A stretch of DNA of 62,470 nucleotides from Vulcanimicrobiota bacterium (lineage in GTDB: Bacteria; Vulcanimicrobiota; Vulcanimicrobiia; Vulcanimicrobiales; Vulcanimicrobiaceae): NCBI GenBank assembly GCA_003136355.1, contig PLED01000049.1, forward strand, positions 276 through 62,745, written 5' to 3'. The notes below the pieces were generated by a model, which saw only the letters and a program-made list of their open reading frames with translations, had not been told where the DNA came from and searched no databases. Position numbers and translations under genes: made by a program. This document shows positions 16,467 to 25,357 of the stretch, one piece after another; the first letter of the stretch is position 1, and each line of letters begins with the position of its first letter.

Positions 16467-17403
16467 CTCGGTCCGCGCCGCCGCCGAACGGCTGCGCGGC
16501 ATCGCGCATCGCACGCCCGTGCTGACGTCGCGAACGCTCGACAGCATTGCGGGTGGCCCGGTTTTCTTGAAGTGCGAGAATATGCAGCGCATGGGCGCCT
16601 TCAAATTCCGCGGCGCGTACAACCGTATCGTGCAGTTAGACTCGGGTGCGCGCAAGCGCGGCGTCGTCGCCTTTTCGAGCGGCAATCACGCGCAGGGCGT
16701 CGCGCTTGCGAGCAAACTGCTCGGCGTTCCGGCCGTCATCGTCATGCCTTCCGATGCGCCCGCTTCAAAGATCGCAGCTACGCGGGAGTATGGCGCCGAG
16801 GTCATCTTTTACGATCGACACAAATCGCACCGCGCCGAAATCGCGCAAGAGCTCTGCGAAGAACGCAATGCGACGCTCATTCCGCCGTTCGACGATCCGG
16901 AGATTATAGCGGGCGCGGGAACCGCCGCGCTCGAGCTGCTCGAAGAGGTTCCAGACCTCGAGATTATTGCGACACCCGTCGGCGGCGGAGGCCTACTCTC
17001 CGGAACGGCGCTCGCGGCGCACGGGCTCAATAGCGAGATCGAATTGTACGGCGTCGAACCCGAAGCGGGAAACGATTTTCAGCAGTCGCTCGCGCGCGGG
17101 GAAATCGTGCAAGCGCCGGTGCCCGTAACGATCGCCGACGGTTTGCAAACTCAAGCGCCGGGCGATCTCACATTCGCCATCGTGCGCGAGCATGTGCGCG
17201 CGATCGTTACGGTAACCGACGACGAACTTCGCGACGCGATGCGGTTTGCGTTCGAACGCATGAAAATCGTGATCGAACCGAGCGGCGCCGCCGCGCTGGC
17301 GGCGGTCATGTTGGGCAAAGTTCCGGCCCGCGGCAAACGCACCGGCGTCATCATCAGCGGCGGCAACGTCGACGCCGCGAGATTTTCAGAACTTACTGCG
17401 TAA
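16447..17403 (+). CDS. Threonine/serine dehydratase (catabolic type, PLP-dependent)
   Basis: Deaminates threonine to 2-oxobutyrate, or serine to pyruvate, or racemises serine. The 318-residue fold-type II protein has the PLP lysine in GAFKFRGAYN near residue 53, SSGNHAQG near 77, the phosphate-binding Gly loop VGGGGLLSG near 177, and SGGN near the end. It lacks the C-terminal ACT-like regulatory domain of biosynthetic IlvA, fitting TdcB/serine racemase size. GTG at 16447 is chosen because RAAAERLRGIAHRTPVL is the typical N-terminus; it overlaps the prfC end by 20 bases. The 3' end overlaps convergent exbD by 11 bases. Confidence 0.88.
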   Translation: MPAPSFSSVRAAAERLRGIAHRTPVLTSRTLDSIAGGPVFLKCENMQRMGAFKFRGAYNRIVQLDSGARKRGVVAFSSGNHAQGVALASKLLGVPAVIVMPSDAPASKIAATREYGAEVIFYDRHKSHRAEIAQELCEERNATLIPPFDDPEIIAGAGTAALELLEEVPDLEIIATPVGGGGLLSGTALAAHGLNSEIELYGVEPEAGNDFQQSLARGEIVQAPVPVTIADGLQTQAPGDLTFAIVREHVRAIVTVTDDELRDAMRFAFERMKIVIEPSGAAALAAVMLGKVPARGKRTGVIISGGNVDAARFSELTA

Positions 17404-17791
17404 CGAACTCGACGTCGTTTATGCCTGCGAGTTTCGCGGCATCCAATACGCGCAAGGCCAAACCGTAGGGCGCGTGCGTGTCGGCGACGAGCGATACGCG
17501 GGCTTTCGAGCCTGCGCGAGACATTGCCGCATAGAGCCCGGCAACGCTGATCGTCTTGCCGCCCACGGCGATGCCGCCGTGTCGATCGATCGTGACGATG
17601 ACGCGCTGAAAGGCCGCCGCGGCCGTCGGTCTTCCGGGATTTGCAAAGCTTCGTTCGAAGCCCGGCGGCACCATCAGTGCTGCCAACAGCATGAACACGA
17701 TCAATAAGACGAGCAGCACGTCCGTGAACGGCGTGATGTTGATCTCAGCCAGGAGCGAGGAGTCTTGCGCGGAGGCCAGCGACTTGTTCAT
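17393..17791 (-). CDS. exbD: ExbD/TolR family biopolymer transport protein
   Basis: Part of a proton-driven motor that energises TonB or Tol across the periplasm. The 132-residue protein has a short cytoplasmic N-terminus, one transmembrane helix with the essential Asp (INITPFTDVLLVLLIVFM, Asp near residue 25), and a periplasmic domain. No exbB/tolQ or tonB gene is adjacent, so partners must be elsewhere. It could energise the large TonB receptor at 36719, which is inference. The start is ATG 17791; the longer frame upstream runs into the repeat at 17840-17937 and was not used. Confidence 0.85.
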   Translation of the reverse strand: MNKSLASAQDSSLLAEINITPFTDVLLVLLIVFMLLAALMVPPGFERSFANPGRPTAAAAFQRVIVTIDRHGGIAVGGKTISVAGLYAAMSRAGSKARVSLVADTHAPYGLALRVLDAAKLAGINDVEFVTQ

Positions 17792-17839
17792 ACCCCAAGA
17801 GCGCTTTCCGCGCTGCACTCGTGACGCGCGGGCCTCGTC

Positions 17840-17937
17840 ATGCGCGCCTAAAGGGCGCGCTGCTCGGCAGTCCTTCGACCCTTCGACTCGCGTTTCTGAC
17901 GAAACGCTGCTCAGGACAGGCTTGCTCAGGATGACAG
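17840..17937. repeat. Dispersed palindromic repeat, copy 3 (compound, intergenic)
   Basis: Fills most of the 151-base gap between exbD and the peroxidase gene. It contains an inverted repeat GCGCGCC-taaa-GGGCGCGC (17842-17860 region), then CCTTCGACCCTTCGACTC, a second hairpin GCGTTTC-tgac-GAAACGC, and the CTCAGGATGACA end at about 17925-17936. It may be two nested copies. Confidence 0.75.
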
Positions 17938-17942
17938 CGTGC

Positions 17943-18509
17943 TTAGCGGCCCATCGAGTAAAACTCGTCGTTCGGGCGCATATCCATGAGGCCGGCCATG
18001 CGGTTGGAGAAACCGAAGAATGCGGCGATGGCGGCGACGTCCCAAATGTCATTGTCGCTGAAGCCGGCCAAATGCATCTCGTCGATCTCGTGCTCGGTCG
18101 CCGCGAATCCCGGTTCGTTTACGCGCGACGCGAATTCGAGCATAGCGCGCATCCTCGGCGGAAGATTCGCGGTGCGCCAGTTGTTGGCAATCTGCTCGGC
18201 TAAAATCGGATCTTTGCTCAGGACGCGCAGCGCCGCGCCGTGCGCGACCATGCAGTACTGGCAGCGGTTTTCCGACGAGACGGCCACGACGATCGCTTCG
18301 CGTTCGATGCGGCTGAGATTCCCGGGCGCCTTCATCAGCACGTCATGATAGTTCATGAACGCGCGGAAGTGCTCGGGACGCCGAGCGTACGCGCGAAAGA
18401 CGTTCGGGACGAAGCCCAGCTTCTCGCGGTTCTTCGCGTAGACTTCGGCTATGTCGGCCGGCAGATCGCTTTCGGACGGTTCGCCGAAGCGCGAAACCGC
18501 GTTAGCCAC
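17943..18509 (-). CDS. AhpD-like peroxidase-related protein (carboxymuconolactone decarboxylase family)
   Basis: Members reduce peroxides or act as thiol-disulfide enzymes in the cytoplasm. The 188-residue all-helical protein has the redox motif CQYCMVAHG near residue 83 (Cys-x2-Cys-x3-His) and the family-specific opening FVPNVFRAYARRPEHF and closing GFSNRMAGLMDMRPNDEF. The start is GTG at 18509, overlapping the end of the propeller-protein gene by 8 bases. The gene ends at a copy of the dispersed repeat. Confidence 0.88.
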   Translation of the reverse strand: MANAVSRFGEPSESDLPADIAEVYAKNREKLGFVPNVFRAYARRPEHFRAFMNYHDVLMKAPGNLSRIEREAIVVAVSSENRCQYCMVAHGAALRVLSKDPILAEQIANNWRTANLPPRMRAMLEFASRVNEPGFAATEHEIDEMHLAGFSDNDIWDVAAIAAFFGFSNRMAGLMDMRPNDEFYSMGR

Positions 18510-21459
18510 GCGGGCCGTGGAGCGCGCGATCGATGGCGGCCACTGCGTCGATCGTTTGCCGGGTCGGCGCGACGTCCGCGGATTCTACGACGTCCAACAG
18601 TGAAGCGAGTTGGCCGATAATGCCGCTCGCTTGCTGCGCATCTGCCGTGTCCTTTGCCGCCTCAGCCCGCTTCATCCCATTGTAACTGTCGGACATCAAT
18701 TTTGTTATTCGCATCGCAAGGGCAAATTGTGCGCGCAGCGCCGCGTTGCTCGTCGTAACGCGCGGGTCCATTTTTAATTGAAGCGCGCGTTTCTGCGTGA
18801 CGCCATCCACGGTCAGCGCCACGGTATAGGTGCCCGGCAACGCGAGCGCGCCTTCAGGAACGACCGGCGTGTCATGCACGATCGCCGAGATCGGAAAATC
18901 GTACGAATCCGAAAGTGGCGCGCTGTAGCGGTAATCCCATGTCATGCGATGCATGCCCGCGGCGGCCGATGGAATTTGTAGTGTTCGCGCCCAATATGCG
19001 GGCACCCGAAGTTCCGATGCCGGAACGCTCGGATCGGTCTTGCCGGTGCTCGCCCATTCGCGCACGAGATTGCCCGCGGCATCGTAGATGCCGACCGATA
19101 CGGTGCCGGCGCCGACGGGCAGATAGTAATCGATAATCGCGCCGTCGGGCGGATTTTTCGCCGCCGGCTCTTCCGGCGGCAGCGGCGTATCCGTCCACGT
19201 GTCGCGGCGCACGCGAATCGCGGATGCCGGCGAAAAGAGATATGGCCGTCCCGACGCGCTGCTTTGCCTCGCTTGTGCGATAGAGCGCAGCGGCGAGATG
19301 TCGTCGAGAATCCAGAACGAGCGGCCATGCGTGCCGGCGACAAGATCGTCGCCGTGTACGACCAGATCGCGAATCGAAGTTGACGGCAGATTCAACTGCA
19401 GCGATTGCCAATTCGATCCGTCGTCGATGGAAAAGTACGCGGTGTTTTCGGTTCCCGCGAACAGCAGGCCGCGCGCTTTCGGATCTTCGCGCACCGTGTC
19501 GACCGGTGCGTTATCCGGCAGGCCGGCGTTCAGCAGTTGCCAGTGCGCGCCGAAATCGTGCGTCCGGTAAATATATGGATGCATGTCGTCCAGACGCAGA
19601 CGCGTCACCGCGACGTATGCTGTGCCGCGGTCGAAATGCGACGAGTCGATCTGCGAGATCTTTGACCAGGTACCGGAAGCCGCGGCTAATCCCGGCGGTG
19701 AGACGTCGCTCCAATGTTTGCCGCCGTCGCGCGTCAGCCAGATCAAGCCGTCGTCGGTTCCGGCCCACAGCAGATTACGATCGATGTACGACGGCGCTAA
19801 GCTGTAAACGACGCCGCGATGAACGCCTTTCGCCAGCGGGCTTTGCGCGAATGGTCCGAGATTTGCGGGCATACCCGGATTGGCGCGCGTAAGATCGGGA
19901 CTGATGATGCGCCAATGCCGCCCGCCGTCGGTCGTTGCGAAGACGACGTTCGATCCGAAATAGAGCGTACGGTTGTCGGCGCGGCTGAAAACGAGCGGGT
20001 TCGTTCTGTTGAAACGGTACTTGCCGCGCTCGTAGCTGGGCGAAACGTCCTGCGTTTGCTGCAGCGTCTCATCGTAACGTGAGACCGTGCCGCCGCCTGC
20101 CCCGTAAATGATCGTGGGATGCAGGGGATCCGGCGCGACATAGCCGTACTCCGATGCGCCGACCGGATGCCAGTACCGGATCCAAATCGAGCCGTCGTCG
20201 CTGCGGCTGGCGACCTCGGCGCTGCCGCTTTCCTGTTGTCCGCCGAAAACGCGATATGGAAAACGGTCGTCGGTGATCACGTGATAGAACTGCGCGGTCG
20301 GCTGGTTATACCACGAACTCCACGTGCGTCCGTAGTTAACCGAAAGCGTTGCGCCTTGATCGCTTCCGAGCAGAATGACGTTGCGATCGCCCGGATCGAT
20401 CCAAATACTGTGGTAGTCGTCGCCGCCGGGCGCGCCTTTGAGCCCCGTCCACGTCTTGCCGGCGTCGGCCGAACGGTACGTTTGCGTGTTGGCCGCGTAG
20501 ACGACGTCGCGATCGGACGGGTCGACGGCGATTCCCGAGAAATCGTCGCCGCGGCTGCAGACGCGCGATTCGGAGTTTACCTCGGTCCAATTCGCGCCCG
20601 CGTCGCTCGAGCGGTAAATGCCGCATCCCTTGTCGTCGTTCACCCATGCGTACAACCGTTGCGAGTCGCCCGGTGCCATCGCTAGTCCGATGCGCCCGAT
20701 GTTTAAAGGAAGGCCGCCGCGCAGCTGCGTCCACGTCGTCCCACCGTCTATCGATTTGTACAGGCCGCCGCTTGCGAAGAGCTGCAAGATGTCGCGCAGC
20801 CGCCACGGCGGATTGCGCGAAGCCCACAGCGCAGCGTACACGGTATTCGGATTGCGCGGATCGATCATAACGGTTTCCGCGCCGGTGTCTTCGCCTTGGC
20901 CTAAAACTTTTTGCCACGACGCTCCGCCGTCGGTGGTGCGATAGAGTCCGCGTTCCTCGTTAGGTCCGTACGGGTGACCGAGTACCGCGGCGAAAACGCG
21001 ATCCGGAGTGCGCGGGTCGATCGCGATGGCGCCGATCTGCATGCCGTCGCGCAAACCCAGATGCGTCCACGACGCGCCGGCGTCGGTCGACTTGTAGATG
21101 CCGTCGCCGACCGAAAGGTCGGGACGCCGCAAGCCTTCGCCCGATCCCGCATACAGAATATTGGGATCGCTTGGCGCAACCGCCAGCGCGCCGATCGAGC
21201 CGGTATCCTGTCCGTCGAAGATCGGATCCCAGGTCCTACCGTAATCGGTGCTCTTCCAAATGCCGCCGTCGGTTGCCGCCATGTAGTAGACGCCGCGCTG
21301 TGACGGTACGCCGGAAACCGCGACCGTGCGTCCGCCGCGGAACGGCCCGATCATCCGCCACTGCATCGCGTTGTAATACTGTGCCGGGGTGGTTTGCGCG
21401 AACGCGGACGCGGCCGCCGCGATCGCCAGCGCCGCGCTCAACAGAGCGGTCCGGATCAT
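18502..21459 (-). CDS. Secreted Asp-box (BNR/VPS10-like) beta-propeller protein
   Basis: A 985-residue exported protein with a signal peptide (residues 1-21, ending ASAFAQ). At least ten Asp-box motifs of the S-x-D-x-G-x-x-W form are visible (STDYGRTW, STDAGASW, TTDGGASW, SIDGGTTW, SSDAGANW, SADAGKTW, TTDGGRHW, TRDGGKHW, SIDDGSNW), fitting one or two beta-propellers over residues ~30-720, as in sortilin-like proteins often labelled glycosyl hydrolase. A C-terminal part (~740-985) has a beta domain and a helical tail. No sialidase active site was identified, so enzymatic activity is unproven. It overlaps YkgJ-like upstream (ATGA) and the peroxidase downstream. Confidence 0.85.
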   Translation of the reverse strand: MIRTALLSAALAIAAAASAFAQTTPAQYYNAMQWRMIGPFRGGRTVAVSGVPSQRGVYYMAATDGGIWKSTDYGRTWDPIFDGQDTGSIGALAVAPSDPNILYAGSGEGLRRPDLSVGDGIYKSTDAGASWTHLGLRDGMQIGAIAIDPRTPDRVFAAVLGHPYGPNEERGLYRTTDGGASWQKVLGQGEDTGAETVMIDPRNPNTVYAALWASRNPPWRLRDILQLFASGGLYKSIDGGTTWTQLRGGLPLNIGRIGLAMAPGDSQRLYAWVNDDKGCGIYRSSDAGANWTEVNSESRVCSRGDDFSGIAVDPSDRDVVYAANTQTYRSADAGKTWTGLKGAPGGDDYHSIWIDPGDRNVILLGSDQGATLSVNYGRTWSSWYNQPTAQFYHVITDDRFPYRVFGGQQESGSAEVASRSDDGSIWIRYWHPVGASEYGYVAPDPLHPTIIYGAGGGTVSRYDETLQQTQDVSPSYERGKYRFNRTNPLVFSRADNRTLYFGSNVVFATTDGGRHWRIISPDLTRANPGMPANLGPFAQSPLAKGVHRGVVYSLAPSYIDRNLLWAGTDDGLIWLTRDGGKHWSDVSPPGLAAASGTWSKISQIDSSHFDRGTAYVAVTRLRLDDMHPYIYRTHDFGAHWQLLNAGLPDNAPVDTVREDPKARGLLFAGTENTAYFSIDDGSNWQSLQLNLPSTSIRDLVVHGDDLVAGTHGRSFWILDDISPLRSIAQARQSSASGRPYLFSPASAIRVRRDTWTDTPLPPEEPAAKNPPDGAIIDYYLPVGAGTVSVGIYDAAGNLVREWASTGKTDPSVPASELRVPAYWARTLQIPSAAAGMHRMTWDYRYSAPLSDSYDFPISAIVHDTPVVPEGALALPGTYTVALTVDGVTQKRALQLKMDPRVTTSNAALRAQFALAMRITKLMSDSYNGMKRAEAAKDTADAQQASGIIGQLASLLDVVESADVAPTRQTIDAVAAIDRALHGPRG

Positions 21460-22130
21460 CTGCGGCGGGAGTTCTTGCGCTGCTTCGGTTGGAAGGGCGC
21501 GCCAATCTTCAGCGCTTTGTCGCGCGGAAGGTCCTTATTCACGTCGTCGCAGCCGATCGGGGAGAAGTCGCGGCAGTCCGCCGGACGCCCCTCGTAGATA
21601 CCGCAATAGAACTTGCCCGGACGCGACTCTTTCAAAAAGACGCACTGATCGGCGATGTCGTCGGTAACTTTTCTGATGTACCCAAGATGGTATCCGTCGG
21701 CGGAATTGCGCTTCACGATGTATTCGTCGAGCACTTCCTTGGGAGTGAGGTGCAAATGCGCGGCGATGCGTTCCACGTCGCTGCGGCTGACGAAAGGTTC
21801 GTAGCCGCTGCAGCACTCCGCGCAGCCCGGCGGGCACGCGATGTTCTCGGGGAGATCGTGCAGATGCTTGCGCGCTAAATCGATAACCTTACCGACCGCT
21901 GCGACGAATTCAGGATCTTCGTTATATTTATAAATCCATTCGCGTTCGATATTTTCGCTGGTGTTGTAGTAATGGTTGATCGTTTGATTGTAGGTGATCG
22001 TAATATGTTCTTGATCGATCTCGATATCTTGGACGTGCTCCATCGGGACCGTGTCGAGCATCTCGGGGTGCGTGGGCTGCCCGGTATCGAGCGTGAATGC
22101 GCGCAGGGCGGTTAAATCGATAGTGGTCAT
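21456..22130 (-). CDS. YkgJ-family zinc/iron-chelating Cys-cluster protein
   Basis: The 224-residue protein has the Cys cluster of the UPF0153/YkgJ family: CPPGCAECC near residues 99-107, CVFL near 164, CGIYEGRPADCRDF near 176-190 and GC near 194, expected to bind a metal or Fe-S centre. The family function is unknown. An acidic N-terminal extension (about residues 1-90) is longer than in typical YkgJ proteins. The stop overlaps the start of the propeller-protein gene (ATGA), so the two are translationally coupled. Confidence 0.82.
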   Translation of the reverse strand: MTTIDLTALRAFTLDTGQPTHPEMLDTVPMEHVQDIEIDQEHITITYNQTINHYYNTSENIEREWIYKYNEDPEFVAAVGKVIDLARKHLHDLPENIACPPGCAECCSGYEPFVSRSDVERIAAHLHLTPKEVLDEYIVKRNSADGYHLGYIRKVTDDIADQCVFLKESRPGKFYCGIYEGRPADCRDFSPIGCDDVNKDLPRDKALKIGAPFQPKQRKNSRRR

Positions 22131-22186
22131 AGCGCCGCGTTATTCGACGGAGGTTTTTTAAGGCCCCGGCGAGAGAAGCATGGGAG

Positions 22187-23140
22187 GTGCGTAAAGCAAT
22201 CGGCGTCGACCTCGGAGGTTCGCACGTCACGGCGGGAATCGTCGGTGACGACGGCTCGATCCTGGGTCAATACGAGCAGGACATCGAGGACCGCTCCTTC
22301 GACGCGGTCCTGGGCGCGGTTAAGAACGTCGTCGACGGCGCACTCAAAGACGGCAAAGCGAAAGACGCGGTCGCGATCGGCATCGGGGCGCCGGGAAACA
22401 TCGAGCCGCGCAGCGGCGCGGTTCTCTACTCGCCCAACTTTTTGTGGACCGACGCGCCGCTGGGCGATCGCCTGCGCAAGGAATATAGCCTGCCCATCTT
22501 CGTGGCCAACGACGCGCGCTGCGCGACGCTGGGCGAGCACACCTTCGGCATCGGTGCCGGCACGCAGAATTTCGTACTGCTGACGATCGGGACCGGTATC
22601 GGCGGCGGCATCGTTTCGGGCGGCAAACTGCTCATCGGCAACCGCGCCGGCGCGGGTGAAATCGGCCACCACCAGATCCGGCCAACCGACGGTTTCATCT
22701 GCGGCTGCGGGAAGCGCGGCTGCTTCGAAGCGCAGGCCTCGGGAACCGGACTCATTCGCCACGCCTTTGCGGTCGCGCCGTCGTTTCCGCGCAGCAAGCT
22801 GCTCGACCGCGAACGCGACAAACTCGGATCGAAGATGATCCGGCGTGCCGCGCAAGCCGGCGACGGGCACGGGTTGGCCGCGTGGCGCAACTTCGCGTCG
22901 GATCTCGCGCTGGGCCTCGCCAACATTATCGCGTTTGTTAATCCGGAGATGATCGCGCTCGGCGGCGGCGTCAGCACAGCGGGCGAATTCATGCTGGAAT
23001 CGGTGCGCGATCGTGTCGACGAACTGACGACGATGGTCCCGCGCGGTTCGACGCAAATCGTCGTCGCCAAGCTCGGTAACGACGCCGGGCAAGTCGGCGC
23101 CGCGACGATGGCATTTCAGGGCGGCCTCACGCCGAGTTGA
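22187..23140 (+). CDS. ROK-family glucokinase
   Basis: Phosphorylates glucose or a related hexose with ATP. The 317-residue protein has phosphate-1 IGVDLGGSHVTAG, the sugar-binding NDARCA and GTGIGGGIV blocks (near residues 107 and 134), Glu-His at GEIGHHQI, and the ROK zinc motif CGCGKRGCFE near residue 180. The GTG start at 22187 is preferred; the ATG at 22180 leads directly to a stop. GAGAGAAG lies 7 bases upstream. The stop overlaps the TTG of the next gene, linking it to two secreted His-rich proteins. Confidence 0.88.
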   Translation: MRKAIGVDLGGSHVTAGIVGDDGSILGQYEQDIEDRSFDAVLGAVKNVVDGALKDGKAKDAVAIGIGAPGNIEPRSGAVLYSPNFLWTDAPLGDRLRKEYSLPIFVANDARCATLGEHTFGIGAGTQNFVLLTIGTGIGGGIVSGGKLLIGNRAGAGEIGHHQIRPTDGFICGCGKRGCFEAQASGTGLIRHAFAVAPSFPRSKLLDRERDKLGSKMIRRAAQAGDGHGLAAWRNFASDLALGLANIIAFVNPEMIALGGGVSTAGEFMLESVRDRVDELTTMVPRGSTQIVVAKLGNDAGQVGAATMAFQGGLTPS

Positions 23141-23595
23141 ACGCGTGGCACGCGTTCGCGATCGCGCTCGCGATAAAGTTACCGTTCGGGCTCACCCCCG
23201 CGGCGATCAAAACGATCATGACGCCGCTCAAAGGCCATCCGGCGGCGATGCCCGCCGGTACGGTTCCGTTCGAAGGCTGCGTGCCGGCGATGGGCTATCA
23301 CTATGCTCGCCCGCAAGACGTTCCGTTCGGCCCGTTCTACGGCTACTACCACGGCAAAGCCGTGTTCACCGAAGTGATGATCGAAAAGAAAGAATTCGAA
23401 CGCGGACGCAACTGGAACGAACTGCTCAAGCCGCTGCCCGGCTATGCGATCGATCACATCGATATCTGGTTCGAGCCGTTCGGCCATCCCGGCTATCGCA
23501 TCCCGCACTACGACGTGCACGCGTGGTACGTGCCGCATAACGTGCACATGAAGTTCTGCGGAAATGTCTCGGGAAAACGGCCGCCCTATTTATAG
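23137..23595 (+). CDS. His-rich exported protein, first of a tandem pair (TTHB210/DUF5602-like)
   Basis: A 152-residue protein starting at TTG 23137, overlapping the ROK stop (TTGA). A short hydrophobic N-terminus (AFAIALAIKLPFGL) may be a poor signal sequence. The rest matches the next gene closely: MGYHY, FGPFYGYYHGKAVFTEVMI, LPGYAIDHIDIWFEP, GHPGYRIPHYDVHAWYVPH, KFCGN. The PHYDVH-type motif recalls the DUF5602/TTHB210 family (low-certainty assignment). The cluster of conserved His and Asp suggests a metal site; function is unknown. Confidence 0.72.
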   Translation: MNAWHAFAIALAIKLPFGLTPAAIKTIMTPLKGHPAAMPAGTVPFEGCVPAMGYHYARPQDVPFGPFYGYYHGKAVFTEVMIEKKEFERGRNWNELLKPLPGYAIDHIDIWFEPFGHPGYRIPHYDVHAWYVPHNVHMKFCGNVSGKRPPYL

Positions 23596-23652
23596 AGGCG
23601 GCGCGAAGGTATGCTGACGAACCTGTCGATCGCAATGGAGGTTGCAACTTTG

Positions 23653-24168
23653 ATGAAACGTCTGGTATTTTCATGTCTTTCTTTAACGTTAGCCGCGGGT
23701 TTGCTCGCCGCAACGCCTGCTCCTAAGGCGCCGCCGATGGGTAAGTTACCGCCCGGCATGACGCCTGCGCTCCTTCAGATGATGATGACGCTGCCCAAAG
23801 GGCCGCGTCCGTCTGTGATGCCCGCGGGCACGGTGCCGGTCTCCGGGTGTATCCCGACGATGGGCTATCACTATGCCAAACCATCGAACTTTCCGTTCGG
23901 TCCCATCTACGGCTACTACAACGGAAAGGCGACGTTCACCGAGGTCATGGTCGACAAGAGCCTTTTTGAAAAAGGCAGCAACTGGGACGAAATCCTCAAG
24001 CCACTGCCGGGTTATAAGATCGATCACGTCGATATTTGGTACGAATCACACGGCCATCCGGGCTACACGATTCCGCATTACGATATCCACGCATGGTACG
24101 TTCCGCACAGCGTGCACATGACGTTCTGCGGCAACACGTCCGGGAAACGCCCCGCGTACTTGATGTAG
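23653..24168 (+). CDS. His-rich exported protein, second of a tandem pair
   Basis: ATG at 23653 gives 171 residues with a good signal peptide (MKRLVFSCLSLTLAAGLLAATP), preferred over the in-frame ATG at 23611. The mature part shares MGYHYAKP, FGPIYGYYNGKATFTEVM, LPGYKIDHVDIWYESHGHPGY and PHYDIHAWYVPHSVHM with its neighbour at about 60% identity by eye, so the pair arose by local duplication. A region before the shared domain is Pro/Met-rich (PPMGKLPPGMTPALLQMMM). Function is unknown. Confidence 0.78.
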   Translation: MKRLVFSCLSLTLAAGLLAATPAPKAPPMGKLPPGMTPALLQMMMTLPKGPRPSVMPAGTVPVSGCIPTMGYHYAKPSNFPFGPIYGYYNGKATFTEVMVDKSLFEKGSNWDEILKPLPGYKIDHVDIWYESHGHPGYTIPHYDIHAWYVPHSVHMTFCGNTSGKRPAYLM

Positions 24169-24169
24169 T

Positions 24170-25357
24170 CTAGACGGAGACGGCTTCGCGCAGCGGCACG
24201 TACTCGTCATCGGACGGGATCGTGCCGCGCAAAGCCACTTGCGCGATGAGCGCGGCGATGCGCCGCGAACTGCGTTTGGGAGCGATCAGTTCTTGATTGT
24301 GCTGCATCGCCTCCAAGCGGCGCGGGTTGCGCACCAGGCCGTCGACGGCGCGCACGATCTCCGCGATGCTGTTGATAGCCACGACGCCTATGCCGTTGTG
24401 GCGCACGAAATCCACGTTTCCGCGTTCCTGCCCCGGAACGTAATCGTAAACGACCACCGGAAGCTGCGCGGCATTGGCTTCGGCCAGTGTACCCGGTCCG
24501 GCTTTGGTGACGAGAAGATCGGCCGAGCGCATCAACTCCGGAATTTTATCGGTAAATCCTAAGACGGTCATCGGCGTCGGCAATTTGTGTGACATCTCTT
24601 CGACCTTCGCGCGCAGCGTCTCGTTGCGTCCGCAGACGACGACCAGGTGCATGGGCATGCGCGCCTTGGCCAGCCGGAGCGCGGCTTGCAATAATTTTCC
24701 GCCGCCTTCGCCGCCGGCCATCAACAGCGTTACGAACGCATCTCGCGGCAAGCCGAGCTGCGCGCGCAATTGCGCTTTCCCGCCGGTGACGTCGTCAAAT
24801 TTCGGATGGATTGGCTGGCCGAGCATGCGCAAGCGGCCCGGATCGACGCCGCGCGAAAGCGCGCGTTCGTAAACTTCACGCGCCGGCACGACGATGGCGT
24901 CGGCTTCGGGCGTCAGCCACGACTCGTGCACTTTTCCGAGGTCCGTGATGACCGTGACGATTGGAATGTGCTGCATATCCGCATCCGCGCGCGCGCGCAG
25001 CGCCGCGTGATTGAGCAACGGATGGATCGAAACGATGACGTTGGGTTTGTAATCCAGGAAAAGATCGCGCAGCCGTTCGCGATAGAGCGGTTCGCAAAAG
25101 CGGACCAGCGCTTTGTAGCGTCGGCGGCCGTTGGTTGCGTAATACAGAGCGCCGTAGACCGGGGGCGCGTAACGCAGCGCAGCCGAGTAGCCCCAGCCCA
25201 GTTGGGTGAGCGGGAACGAGCAATGCGCGGCGACGTCCTCGATGCGGTGCTCGAACGCCGGCTCGCGCAATTCGTCCAGCGCGACGGTAATCGAGTTGGC
25301 GGCGCTGCGATGGCCGCCTCCCGTGTCGGAGATCAGAAAGAGGGCGCGTTCGGTCAA
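24170..25357 (-). CDS. Diacylglycerol glycosyltransferase (MGDG-synthase/UgtP-like)
   Basis: Expected to transfer a hexose to diacylglycerol at the cytoplasmic face of the membrane to make glycolipids. The 395-residue GT28-type protein opens with the family motif ISDTGGGHRSAA, has SIHPLLNHAALRAR and VTDLGKVHESWL in the N-domain, and the nucleotide-sugar site VTKAGPGTLAEANAAQLPVVVYDYVPGQE near residues 284-310. TTG at 25357 overlaps the stop of the upstream hydroxylase-like gene (TTGA), so lipid modification and glycosylation appear coupled. Sugar identity is not evident. Confidence 0.86.
   Translation of the reverse strand: MTERALFLISDTGGGHRSAANSITVALDELREPAFEHRIEDVAAHCSFPLTQLGWGYSAALRYAPPVYGALYYATNGRRRYKALVRFCEPLYRERLRDLFLDYKPNVIVSIHPLLNHAALRARADADMQHIPIVTVITDLGKVHESWLTPEADAIVVPAREVYERALSRGVDPGRLRMLGQPIHPKFDDVTGGKAQLRAQLGLPRDAFVTLLMAGGEGGGKLLQAALRLAKARMPMHLVVVCGRNETLRAKVEEMSHKLPTPMTVLGFTDKIPELMRSADLLVTKAGPGTLAEANAAQLPVVVYDYVPGQERGNVDFVRHNGIGVVAINSIAEIVRAVDGLVRNPRRLEAMQHNQELIAPKRSSRRIAALIAQVALRGTIPSDDEYVPLREAVSV

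Noticed and set aside
23611-23652. ATG 23611 as the start of the second His-rich protein
   Set aside because: It would put 14 residues before an otherwise complete signal peptide starting at ATG 23653.
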